Shown in pieces: positions 6,476-14,536 of a stretch of DNA of 64,000 bases. This stretch comes from Enterovibrio calviensis DSM 14347 (GTDB taxonomy: Bacteria > Pseudomonadota > Gammaproteobacteria > Enterobacterales > Vibrionaceae). The stretch's first letter is position 1, and each line of letters begins with the position of its first letter. Made by a program: the position numbers and the translations under genes. The notes under the pieces were generated by a model. It made no database searches. It saw only the letters and a program-made list of their open reading frames with translations, and was not told the DNA's origin. The stretch lies in contig NZ_JHZA01000001.1 of NCBI RefSeq assembly GCF_000621165.1, positions 1,048,606-1,112,605 on the forward strand, read 5' to 3'.

Positions 6476-8277
6476 TGTGGAAGTATTGGGATATTGGTTC
6501 TGTAGATATTGAACAATATAACTACCGATTGAATGAACCAACTCTAGTAGATGCTTATGGTTTCTCTATTCTCGGTGATTACTTTCAAGGGTATCAGGCA
6601 GCACATCAGTATGCTTACGATGTACTTACTGGTGTTCGTGTAGCAGGTCAGGCAGAGATTGCAGCATGTGAACGATACATCTATGACCTTCAACGTGAAG
6701 ACCTTGTATTTGATACTGATGAGGTAGATTTCATTCTGCTTATTGCTAACCAGTTGAAGCACCCTAAAGGTGCTCTAGCAGGTGAACCATTCAGGCTACT
6801 ACCATTCATGCAGTTCATTCTTGCTCAGATGTTTGGATGGTTCTATTCGGAGAAGGCAAGGGAAACACTACGTTATGAAAGAAGGTTTATAAAGACCTCT
6901 TGTTTCGTTGCTCGTGGTAACAGTAAGACCTGTCTAGCAGCAGTAGCTTCTATTGCTAATATCCTGACCAATGAGAATGGTTCACCTACAGGTATCTGTG
7001 CTGCATCGGTAACTAAGCAGGCTCGTTTAGCATTCGAAGATATTACCAAGATGATTAAATCTAGTGCTCCTAGTATCAGGAAGAGATTTGAGATTCTACG
7101 TAATGAAATCAGATGCCCTGATGACGGACGTATCATCATTGCCAGTAGTGAAGCAGATACTCTTGATGGTATTCGTGGTTCAGGCTTACAGCTATGTGAT
7201 GAGATTCATGCTCACTCTAGCAGTGCTGTAGTAGATGTTCTTTCTACTGGTATGCAATCCTCTAAGAATCCTCAGATGCTCATGATAAGCACGGCAGGTA
7301 CGAATACTCAGGGTTATGGTAGAGAGATATTCGACTACTCAGTAGATGTAGCTAAAGGTGCTCAGGAGAATGATAGATTCTTTTCTATTGTGTACACCGT
7401 AGATGCTGGTGATGAAGCTGATTGGAATAATGAAGCTGTATGGGTCAAAGCTAATCCGGCATTAGGCCATGCAGTATCACTTGAGGGTTTACGTGCTGCT
7501 TATAGTGAAGCTACTCGTAATGCATCAGCTAGGGCTAACTTCCTTACTAAACATTTGAATGTATGGTGTGACTTCGATGAAGCTAATTATGTTGATAGCT
7601 CTGACTTATTTAAGTGCCGTGATAATTCACTCAGTATTGATGATTATGTAGGTAAGGTTGTTTACTTGGGTCTGGACATTGCATCTGTAAGTGACTTGAG
7701 TTCACTGGTGTATATATTCCCTAATGAAGAAGGTGGTGTTGATGTATTTCAGAAGTCATATCTACCTGAATCGGCATTGATGACATTAAAGCCTAGCCTC
7801 AAATCTAAGTACTACGAAGCCAATAAGAAAGGTGAGCTTATATTTACTCCGTCAGAGATTACTGATATGGAGTACATAGCTAACGATATTGTTAGTGCAA
7901 GTGAGCTTTATGATGTTCAAGGTATTTCGATAGATGCGGCAGCAGGTGGTACTAAGTTTGCCTATGACTTATTTGATGACCATCAATTAGAAGCTGTAGC
8001 TGTAAAGCAAGGTTTCGGATTAAGTGAGCCAGCAGTAATGCTACAAGCATTGGTTAAGTCAGGTGGTGTTAGATATAACTCAGACCTATTTGAATGGTGC
8101 ATGGTAAACGCATTGGTTCTTGAAGGTAGTCAGGGTGATATTAGAGTGGTTCGTAATAAAGCTGACCACTCGAAGAAGATAGATGTATGTATTGCTACTG
8201 TCATCGGATTATCTCAGACCATTCTGCAATCTAGGAAGGTATCTGTATATGAAACTCAAGGTTTAAGATTCATTTAA
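6475..8277 (+). CDS. Terminase large subunit (HK97-like)
   Basis: 600 residues. The ATPase part has a Walker A-type loop ARGNSKT (146-152) and Walker B LQLCDE (238-243). The nuclease half has the acidic strands YLGLDIAS and ISIDAAAGG, as in RNase H-fold packaging nucleases. It powers DNA translocation into the prohead and cuts the concatemer. The length is slightly above the usual 500-580 because of an N-terminal extension of about 90 residues. The start codon overlaps the small-subunit stop. Confidence 0.9.
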   Translation: MWKYWDIGSVDIEQYNYRLNEPTLVDAYGFSILGDYFQGYQAAHQYAYDVLTGVRVAGQAEIAACERYIYDLQREDLVFDTDEVDFILLIANQLKHPKGALAGEPFRLLPFMQFILAQMFGWFYSEKARETLRYERRFIKTSCFVARGNSKTCLAAVASIANILTNENGSPTGICAASVTKQARLAFEDITKMIKSSAPSIRKRFEILRNEIRCPDDGRIIIASSEADTLDGIRGSGLQLCDEIHAHSSSAVVDVLSTGMQSSKNPQMLMISTAGTNTQGYGREIFDYSVDVAKGAQENDRFFSIVYTVDAGDEADWNNEAVWVKANPALGHAVSLEGLRAAYSEATRNASARANFLTKHLNVWCDFDEANYVDSSDLFKCRDNSLSIDDYVGKVVYLGLDIASVSDLSSLVYIFPNEEGGVDVFQKSYLPESALMTLKPSLKSKYYEANKKGELIFTPSEITDMEYIANDIVSASELYDVQGISIDAAAGGTKFAYDLFDDHQLEAVAVKQGFGLSEPAVMLQALVKSGGVRYNSDLFEWCMVNALVLEGSQGDIRVVRNKADHSKKIDVCIATVIGLSQTILQSRKVSVYETQGLRFI

Positions 8278-8292
8278 AGTTTAAGGTGAACA

Positions 8293-9516
8293 ATGTTCTT
8301 AACTAAATCAACCGGAAGAGTTGATGGTTTAGATTCACTACAACTACACAATATGATTTCTGGTTCAGGGCAAGCTGTTAATTTTGATACAGCAATGCAA
8401 GACCCAACTATTAAAGCGTGTGTTCGTGTTATCTCTCAGACCGTCTCAACTCTACCGTTAAAGTTATACAAACGAACCAATACACTTATTGGTAAAGAGT
8501 GGGTTGAAGATAGTACTTCAATGATGAGTGATGTGCTTACTCGTAGACCTAATAAGCGACAGACTACTCCTGAGTTTATTGAGCAGATGGCTGCTCAGTT
8601 GGTTCTATTCTCTGAGTACTATGCACTTATTAATAAGTCTCCGAACGGTAAGGTTACATCTCTTATTCCTTTCAATAGTCCACAGCAGGTATCACCTGTA
8701 GAGACTACAGACGGTGGTATTCAATATCACTGTATGACCAATGAAGGTAAGGGATTAAACCTAACTCAAGATAGCCTACTGACTATCCGTGATATGTCTC
8801 TGAACACCTTTAAAGCGGTAGATAAGATTGCCACTTCAAAGAGTTCTATTGGTCTAGCTCTAGCAGCTACTACCAATGCTGAAGCCTATTACCGTCAGGG
8901 TTCAAGGTCTGGTGGCTTCCTTATGATTGATAAGGCTTTGTCAGATAACGCTATGACAAGGTTGAGCCAGCAATTCAATGACCACTACGGCGGTGGTGAG
9001 AATGCTCATAAGATTGCAATCCTAGAAGACGGTACTAAGTTTGCAGCCAATCCTTACAGTATTAAGGATGCTCAAGTACTAGAGGCTCGTAATGCTTCTA
9101 TTCGTGAGATTGCAGCAATCTTTGGTGTACCTGTATCTCTACTTGGTATTTCAGACCCAAACATGAAGGACATTGAAACTATCAATGCATTCTTCTACAA
9201 GTCATGCCTACAGTCTTTGATTTCCAAGATTGAAGCACGATTGAATTTAATGTTACCTCGTGACTTTGCTATTCGTTTTGATGTATCAGAATACTTGAAG
9301 GGTGATATTAAGACTCAAGCTGAAGTTATTGAGCGATTGTTTACTCGTGGTCTTATTAGTCGTAACGAAGCACGTAAGCGAATGAACTTGCAAGCTGATA
9401 CTACTGATGAGGTTTATGTAGTTGGTTCGAATAACTTAGTGTTTGGTGCAGTCGATGATTTCACTAACCCTGCTTATAACAATAATAACAATGTAGGTAA
9501 TTCTGATGTCTCTTAA
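8293..9516 (+). CDS. Portal protein (HK97-type)
   Basis: 407 residues, normal for the family. An N-terminal VNFDTAMQDPTIKACVRVIS block, then LPLKLY, a central FGVPVSLLG motif and a C-terminal ISRNEARKRM segment are typical. It forms the dodecameric ring at the capsid vertex through which DNA passes. The C-terminus ends in a run of Asn encoded by an AAT/AAC repeat, and the next gene starts inside its last codons. Confidence 0.9.
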   Translation: MFLTKSTGRVDGLDSLQLHNMISGSGQAVNFDTAMQDPTIKACVRVISQTVSTLPLKLYKRTNTLIGKEWVEDSTSMMSDVLTRRPNKRQTTPEFIEQMAAQLVLFSEYYALINKSPNGKVTSLIPFNSPQQVSPVETTDGGIQYHCMTNEGKGLNLTQDSLLTIRDMSLNTFKAVDKIATSKSSIGLALAATTNAEAYYRQGSRSGGFLMIDKALSDNAMTRLSQQFNDHYGGGENAHKIAILEDGTKFAANPYSIKDAQVLEARNASIREIAAIFGVPVSLLGISDPNMKDIETINAFFYKSCLQSLISKIEARLNLMLPRDFAIRFDVSEYLKGDIKTQAEVIERLFTRGLISRNEARKRMNLQADTTDEVYVVGSNNLVFGAVDDFTNPAYNNNNNVGNSDVS

Positions 9517-10147
9517 AACTCTTAGCTTGCAAATTAAATCCTTTGATAGTATTGAAGATGAAGAAGGTGTATTCATTGCTTACGCTAACGTAAAGAATGT
9601 AGTAGACCGTGTTCGTGATTGTACTATTGACGGTTGCTTTGATGGTTCAGTAAAACGAAGTAATGAGACTGGTAAGTTTCCAAAGATGCTATTACAGCAC
9701 GACTACAAACAAGTTTGTGGTGTGTGGCTTGAAATGGTTGAAGATGATTACGGTCTCAAGGTAAAAGGTAAGTTAGCCCTTAATACAACCATTGGTCGTG
9801 AGACTTATGAGCTATTAAAGATTGGCGCATTAGATGCCCTGTCTATCGGCTATAACGTTAAACGTGAATTCTACGATAAGGCTACGAAGATTACCTTCCT
9901 GCAAGAAGTTGATGTTCGAGAAGTTAGTATTGTTACGTTTCCTTGTAATGATGAAAGCCTAATTGAATCTGTTAAGTCAGAAGATATTGCACGAGCGATT
10001 AATGAAGCAGAAGAACCAACCCAAGAAGAAACTGAAGTGGTCGAAGACACCGTTGAAGTGCCTGTTGGAAACTCTGACGAACTTCCTGATGAACTTACTA
10101 AACGATTAAATAGCTTGGTTCTGAATATCAAAGCCAAAGCTGCATAA
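9506..10147 (+). CDS. Prohead maturation protease (S78 family)
   Basis: 213 residues. The catalytic His is H65 in MLLQHD and the Ser is S113 in DALSIGY, both in the usual HK97 protease context, with VREVSIVTFPCN closing the fold. It removes the capsid delta domain before expansion. The last 60 residues are acidic and Glu-rich, perhaps a scaffold-like tail. The start overlaps the portal stop by 11 bases. Confidence 0.9.
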   Translation: MSLKTLSLQIKSFDSIEDEEGVFIAYANVKNVVDRVRDCTIDGCFDGSVKRSNETGKFPKMLLQHDYKQVCGVWLEMVEDDYGLKVKGKLALNTTIGRETYELLKIGALDALSIGYNVKREFYDKATKITFLQEVDVREVSIVTFPCNDESLIESVKSEDIARAINEAEEPTQEETEVVEDTVEVPVGNSDELPDELTKRLNSLVLNIKAKAA

Positions 10148-10155
10148 AACAAAAC

Positions 10156-10171
10156 ACAATAATAATAATAA
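10156..10171 (+). repeat. AAT-repeat leader before the capsid gene
   Basis: AATAATAATAATAAG sits between the protease stop and the capsid ribosome site. It is one of about ten similar AAT tracts in intergenic spacers of this phage (for example 6051, 16628, 18137, 22490, 25602). Confidence 0.7.
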
Positions 10172-10183
10172 GAAAGGTGTTAT

Positions 10184-11314
10184 ATGGAACTTGCTCAAAA
10201 GCTAGATACTCTTGTTACTGGTATCGAATCTCAAACTGTTGAACTTGATTCAGTGAAATCAGATATTGCTGACCTGAAAGATGTAATCATGGGTCTTGAA
10301 GCAGCTAATGCTGAAGAAATTGAAGTTAAAGAAACCACTGAAGAACTGAAAGTTAAATTCTTCGAAGTTGCTAAGTCTGGTGAAGGTTTCCAAACTGACC
10401 TAGTTAAAGACGGTGAGATTAAGTCATTCAACGTTACTGAAGATGCATCTGCTGGTGCTGGTGTTGTTACCGAAGTTTCTAAGAACATCGTTACTGCAAT
10501 GCTGGAAGACCACAAGCTAGTAAAACTATTTGGTCGTGAGACTGCTGGTTCTACTAAGTTTGAGAAGCGTGTTCAGGTAGGCCGCTCTGGTGCTCGTTGG
10601 GAAGGTGAGAATGTAGACGGTGTTAATGGTGAGAGCACTGGTACGCCTACTTTCGCTACCGTTCGCATGACTCATGGTAAAGCTGTTGCTACTCCTGTTG
10701 TTACTCAAGAAGCACTGAAAGACCCGTTCTTTAATGCTGAATCATTTGTAATGACTGATGTACGTAAGCAGATGGGTCGTCTTGTTTGTGAAGGTCTGTT
10801 GGATGGTGACGGTGTTGAGAAACCTAAAGGCTTCTACAAGCACTTTGGTGCTACCCCTAACCATGAAACCTTTAAGCTAGTTGAGCTTGCTCACGGTACT
10901 GATGCAGAGCTACTTGAAGCACTTCAAGCTATGCAGTTTGAGCTGAAGTCTGGTTATCTTGCTGGTGCTAAATACGTAATGGAACGTAAGTTCTTCCAAC
11001 GTGTTTCAGGCATTAAAGATGGTCTAGGTCGTCCATTGATGCAGGCATCTTTGGATAAAGAAGTGGCTGGCAAAATCTTTGGTTTCGACATTGTAGTTGA
11101 TGCTAATGCTTCTACTGATATTCCTGTTGTATTGGGTCGTATTGACGAAGCGTTTAAGGTTGTTGAAATCCCTACTGCACTTGAGTTTGTACGTAACCCG
11201 TACAAGATTGACTTCTGTGTTCAGTACACCATTGCTACCCGTGTTGGCGCAATCGTAGGTGATGCTGAAGCTGTAGTTGGTTTGAAGGCTGCTGCTGCTC
11301 GTAAAGCTAAGTAA
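10184..11314 (+). CDS. Major capsid protein (HK97 fold)
   Basis: 376 residues. The first 60 or so are a Glu/Asp-rich coiled coil that looks like the delta (scaffold) domain removed by the protease. The rest follows the HK97 pattern: VTQEALKD, the spine-helix DVRKQMGRLVCEGLLDGDG, and the FGFDIVVDANAS loop. About 420 copies would build a T=7 head; the copy number is from the family. A strong terminator follows, consistent with a highly expressed separate message. Confidence 0.9.
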   Translation: MELAQKLDTLVTGIESQTVELDSVKSDIADLKDVIMGLEAANAEEIEVKETTEELKVKFFEVAKSGEGFQTDLVKDGEIKSFNVTEDASAGAGVVTEVSKNIVTAMLEDHKLVKLFGRETAGSTKFEKRVQVGRSGARWEGENVDGVNGESTGTPTFATVRMTHGKAVATPVVTQEALKDPFFNAESFVMTDVRKQMGRLVCEGLLDGDGVEKPKGFYKHFGATPNHETFKLVELAHGTDAELLEALQAMQFELKSGYLAGAKYVMERKFFQRVSGIKDGLGRPLMQASLDKEVAGKIFGFDIVVDANASTDIPVVLGRIDEAFKVVEIPTALEFVRNPYKIDFCVQYTIATRVGAIVGDAEAVVGLKAAAARKAK

Positions 11315-11334
11315 TTAGTCTGGGAATGTAATTA

Positions 11335-11360
11335 AGGGAGTCCTAGTGACTCCCTCTTTT
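11335..11360 (+). terminator. Terminator after the capsid gene
   Basis: AGGGAGTC pairs with GACTCCCT over CTAGT and is followed by CTTTTG. It lies inside the late operon, so downstream tail genes need read-through, antitermination or their own promoter. Confidence 0.8.
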
Positions 11361-11371
11361 GTAGGTGAGAT

Positions 11372-11914
11372 ATGCATTATCAAATCTTGTCCAAAGATGA
11401 CATTGCTGAACAGCTTCTATCAATGGAGATGGTTCAGGACTACACACGAGTCTATGACCCTCAAGATGAACCACTACTAAAGCTGTATCGTTCTGCTGCT
11501 ATTCAGTTTGCAGAGACTTACACCAATAGAGTATTTGGTTCTGCATCTGTTGCAGGCTCATTCGATACATTCAAGAAGACCGTGTACTTACCTTTGGGTA
11601 ATGTCGTTTACGTTAGTCAGGTTATGGCTTACAACGGTGACACTCTTGAGGTGCTTGATGGTTATCGTTTCAACCAAGTAACCAAGCAACTTATCTTCAC
11701 TAAGGACTACTCCAAGCACTCTGACTTCCAAGTGGAGTTCTTTGTAGATTCCCCTCTAGGTGTAGTGGCTGCTCCTTTGATTATTGGGATGCTAAAGCTC
11801 ATTGCTACATGGTTCGAGAATAGAGAAGACATTAGTAACGGTGTATCTGTTGCTCAAGTACCTATGAACCATCGTTATTGCTTTGACTTGTACCGTATTA
11901 GTCCAGTGGGGTAA
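11372..11914 (+). CDS. Head-tail connector (gp6-like adaptor)
   Basis: 180 residues. LYRSAAIQFAETYTNRVF near the N-terminus and PLIIGMLKLIATWFENRED near the end form the helical hairpin of HK97 gp6 / phiE125 gp8-type adaptors, which sit under the portal. It is the first gene of the connector set after the capsid. Confidence 0.75.
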   Translation: MHYQILSKDDIAEQLLSMEMVQDYTRVYDPQDEPLLKLYRSAAIQFAETYTNRVFGSASVAGSFDTFKKTVYLPLGNVVYVSQVMAYNGDTLEVLDGYRFNQVTKQLIFTKDYSKHSDFQVEFFVDSPLGVVAAPLIIGMLKLIATWFENREDISNGVSVAQVPMNHRYCFDLYRISPVG

Positions 11915-11916
11915 GT

Positions 11917-12246
11917 ATGCGTATTGGGTTAATGAGAACGCGCTGTGAGTTCTGGGACGTTGTTAAGGCAGTAAACGAGTACGGTATTGAGGAAGAGGAA
12001 AAGAAGCTCCTGTACAAGTGTCCTGTAGCCATTAAGGAACTAGCTGCTGAGATTACTGGTGATACTACTCGTTCTATCTTGAATACCGTTCAGGTAACAA
12101 TGAGATTCAGTCGAGCCATGAAGAATCCTACCAGTTCGATGTACTTGGTTCTCGATGGTATTGAGTATGACATTCTTACACCCCCTAACAATCATTGGAG
12201 GCTGAACAAGTACCTTACATTCAATGCTGTAATGAGGAATAAGTAA
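11917..12246 (+). CDS. Head closure / head-tail joining protein
   Basis: 109 residues. The sequence begins MRIGLMRTRCEFWDV, continues with a Y-G-I-E-E-E-E stretch and ends in a beta-rich part. This is the usual look of SPP1 gp16-like stoppers, and the position between adaptor and gp10-like protein fits. It overlaps the next ATG (TAATG). Confidence 0.7.
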   Translation: MRIGLMRTRCEFWDVVKAVNEYGIEEEEKKLLYKCPVAIKELAAEITGDTTRSILNTVQVTMRFSRAMKNPTSSMYLVLDGIEYDILTPPNNHWRLNKYLTFNAVMRNK

Positions 12247-12863
12247 TGGCCTCAAAGCGAACTCTAAAGCACGTAACAGGGCTTAAAGAGGTTGAAGCTA
12301 TGTTGGACTCACTTACTGATTCTAAGTTTAGGAAGGCAGCTTTAAGGGCTGCTGGCAGGAAGGCATTAGACCCAGTAAAGACAACATTGCAGAGTAAGAT
12401 TCCAGTAGGGGATTCAGAGCAAGATTCATATAAACACTATCAAGGTTCATCTAAGAAAGAGGGTTATACCTCTGGTGATTTACGTAATGGTGTGAAGATA
12501 AAGATTGCCGTGAATACCGATAAGAAGATTAGAACCAATAGCTCAGGATTTGCTAAAGGCAATATGACCTCTGAGTTATTTGCTACTGTCACGTTTGATA
12601 ACCATGTATATAAGCTGGCTTCCATATTAGAGAATGGTCGTCAGAAGCGTGTAGCTAAAACTCGTAATGGTAAAGTGTTCCATTACTTCGGTAGTCCTAC
12701 TGATATGGTTCAAAGAGATATTGGCACTTTCAAAGGTAAGCACTTTGTTAGTTCTACTTTTGCTGAACATGAATCAAGTATGGTGGAAAGGTTTAGAGTT
12801 GAGCTTATTGGTTCGATTGATAAACAAGTAAAGAAGATGGAGAAAGCAAATGCTCGAAAGTAG
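12246..12863 (+). CDS. HK97 gp10-like tail completion protein
   Basis: 205 residues. KEVEAMLDSLTDSKFRKAALRAAGRKALDPV followed by SGDLRNGVKI is the family's helix-then-strand start. The family is needed to finish the tail end that docks to the head. The protein is strongly basic. It overlaps the following gene by 14 bases. Confidence 0.8.
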   Translation: MASKRTLKHVTGLKEVEAMLDSLTDSKFRKAALRAAGRKALDPVKTTLQSKIPVGDSEQDSYKHYQGSSKKEGYTSGDLRNGVKIKIAVNTDKKIRTNSSGFAKGNMTSELFATVTFDNHVYKLASILENGRQKRVAKTRNGKVFHYFGSPTDMVQRDIGTFKGKHFVSSTFAEHESSMVERFRVELIGSIDKQVKKMEKANARK

Positions 12864-13221
12864 TCTAATTGGTTACTTAAAAGAAGCATTCCCTTCTGTT
12901 CCTGTTTACTCGTTCTATATTCCTGAAGATGCTCCAAGCCCTGCATTTTGTATTGAGAATGCTGGTAGTGGTATTGCTACTCAGAGATATAACAATGACA
13001 ACATTGTAAGCAGGGTGATTAAGTTAACCATCTCTTCTAACAGTGTTAGTGATATATACAATGATAAACACTTGCGTGAGTATCTTGAATCCGCTAATAC
13101 ATTAGGTGAGTTGAAGGTTCTATTGGTTCGTATCAATAACTTTGCTGATAGCTTCAACCAAGAACAAAAGATATTCGAACGTACTTACACAATAACAATA
13201 AAAATAAAGGAAAGTGCATAA
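12850..13221 (+). CDS. Tail terminator-like protein (DUF3168-like)
   Basis: 123 residues; size, fold pattern (N-terminal helix, then alternating strands) and place directly before the tail tube gene fit the tail terminator that caps the tube. The sequence match to DUF3168 is weak by eye, so the call rests mainly on synteny. An AAT/AAC tract lies inside the 3' end. Confidence 0.65.
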   Translation: MLESSLIGYLKEAFPSVPVYSFYIPEDAPSPAFCIENAGSGIATQRYNNDNIVSRVIKLTISSNSVSDIYNDKHLREYLESANTLGELKVLLVRINNFADSFNQEQKIFERTYTITIKIKESA

Positions 13222-13670
13222 TGGCTGGTATCGAAGATATTTCTATCTCTAACTACATGAGCATCAAGATTGATGCTGTTGAGATTACCGATATTGAAAG
13301 TTTCTCTGGTCTATCAGAAGAGACTAACTTCATCGAAGTTAAGCAATACAACCGTTCAGCTCCACGTAAGCTAGTTGGTTCTAAAGCAAGCTCTACTGTA
13401 GAAGTTACCTGTTCATTGAATCCGGCTTCGGCTTCTTACACTGCATTGATGGCTGCAAAGCAAGGTGCAGGCTCTAAGCCGTTTGAAGTTACCTACTTCC
13501 AAGATGCTAACAAGACTGCTGGTAACTCTGTTACTCGTACCTTCACGGGTCTGGTAGGTAGTTACTCAGAGAGTGCTGAATACGATGCTCAACGTACTTG
13601 TACTTGGGTTATCAGTATCGACTCTGATATTGCATTCGAGAACGGCTCAACAGTTAAAGCTAAGGCTTAA
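13221..13670 (+). CDS. Major tail tube protein
   Basis: 149 residues, beta-rich, with RTFTGLVGSYSESAEYDA and a hydrophobic strand TCTWVISIDSD near the end, typical of lambda gpV-like tube subunits. It precedes the two chaperone frames and is followed by its own terminator, as expected for a high-copy protein. Confidence 0.8.
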   Translation: MAGIEDISISNYMSIKIDAVEITDIESFSGLSEETNFIEVKQYNRSAPRKLVGSKASSTVEVTCSLNPASASYTALMAAKQGAGSKPFEVTYFQDANKTAGNSVTRTFTGLVGSYSESAEYDAQRTCTWVISIDSDIAFENGSTVKAKA

Positions 13671-13677
13671 TCTTAAT

Positions 13678-13698
13678 AGGGGTAGAAACTACCCCTTT
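13678..13698 (+). terminator. Terminator after the tail tube gene
   Basis: AGGGGTAG pairs with CTACCCCT around an AAA loop and is followed by TT. It is a second internal stop in the late operon. Confidence 0.75.
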
Positions 13699-13717
13699 AC
13701 CTCCAAGGGTAATAGTA

Positions 13718-14026
13718 ATGAATAAAGAAGCATTCCTTTCATTTGGTATTAAGCATCAGAAAGTAACTATTGAATCTATTGGTTCTGAAGTGTTTGTACG
13801 TCCTATGTCATATGCCGCTACTGCTGCAATGTCTTTGTGTGCCACTGTTCAAGACCGTTTCTTGGTTGCTGCTGTATTTGGTCTGGTTGATGAAGATGGT
13901 AAACAACTATTCACCTTGGAAGGTAAGGATGAATTAAGTACAGCTATGCCTATGGCAGTAATTCAAGAGATTGCAGTTAAGGTAATTGAGATTTCATCTA
14001 TTGGTTCTGACTCACTAGTAAAGTAA
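13718..14026 (+). CDS. Tail assembly chaperone, G-type frame
   Basis: 102 residues. Size, acidic nature and position between tail tube and tape measure fit lambda gpG. The last codons read CTA GTA AAG TAA. The -1 frame opens at 14011 and continues without a start codon into the next frame, so a fraction of ribosomes probably makes a fused G-T protein. Confidence 0.75.
   Translation: MNKEAFLSFGIKHQKVTIESIGSEVFVRPMSYAATAAMSLCATVQDRFLVAAVFGLVDEDGKQLFTLEGKDELSTAMPMAVIQEIAVKVIEISSIGSDSLVK
14018..14026 (+). promoter_or_regulatory. Probable -1 frameshift site GTA-AAG-TAA
   Basis: The lysine tRNA on AAG (14021-14023) can slip back one base to AAA (14020-14022) while the stop TAA waits in the A site. 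Translation would then go on GTA ATA CGC CAA. The downstream frame has no ATG and no ribosome site, which supports shifting. It is not a classical X-XXY-YYZ heptamer. Confidence 0.55.
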
Positions 14027-14484
14027 TACGCCAACTCTCAATAGACTCTGATAGAAAGTTCCTACTGCAATTATCATTGAAGTTAGGTATTCCAATCTTT
14101 GAATTGGAGCAGTGGGACTTATCAGTAATAAATGAATACAAAGCTCTTAACTATATTAGTCCCTTCACAGATGATGCTCAGGCTTACAGGGACGGCTTAC
14201 AGTTGCAATTCATGTATAACCAGAATGTAAGCAAGAAGAAGGATATGAAGTTAGCAACAGACTTCCTACCTTACTTAAAGCCTGAGCAGGAATGGTTGGA
14301 ACACGAGTTAGTTAAGAAAGCTAAGAAGTTTATTGAGATGTGTCGCTCTGATGAAATGTTGGCAGACACTATTAGTAAGATTAAAGAACAAATAGAGATT
14401 GAAGCCAATGAACCATCACCAGATAAGTATCTAATCACTAAGTTAAGTGAATTGGTTCAGAAGCATTCCAAAGGGCAGTCTTAG
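14023..14484 (+). CDS. Tail assembly chaperone, T-type frame (frameshift product)
   Basis: The frame reads VIRQLSIDSDRKFLLQLSLK then LGIPIFELEQWDLSVINEYK, the typical start of a lambda T-type domain (LxLxxxLGxPxxELEx). The only possible starts are internal, such as TTG 14077 without a ribosome site. It should therefore be made as the C-terminal half of a G-T fusion of roughly 255 residues. The fusion recruits tape measure and tail tube subunits during assembly. Confidence 0.7.
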   Translation, partial: VIRQLSIDSDRKFLLQLSLKLGIPIFELEQWDLSVINEYKALNYISPFTDDAQAYRDGLQLQFMYNQNVSKKKDMKLATDFLPYLKPEQEWLEHELVKKAKKFIEMCRSDEMLADTISKIKEQIEIEANEPSPDKYLITKLSELVQKHSKGQS

Positions 14485-14500
14485 TACTGCCTTTCTTTTT
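14472..14500 (+). terminator. Terminator before the tape measure gene
   Basis: GGCAGT pairs with ACTGCC over CTTAGT and is followed by TTTCTTTTT. It is the third internal terminator in the late region. Confidence 0.8.
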
Positions 14501-14536
14501 ATCACTACAAAATAATAACTATAAAGGTGATGAAGT

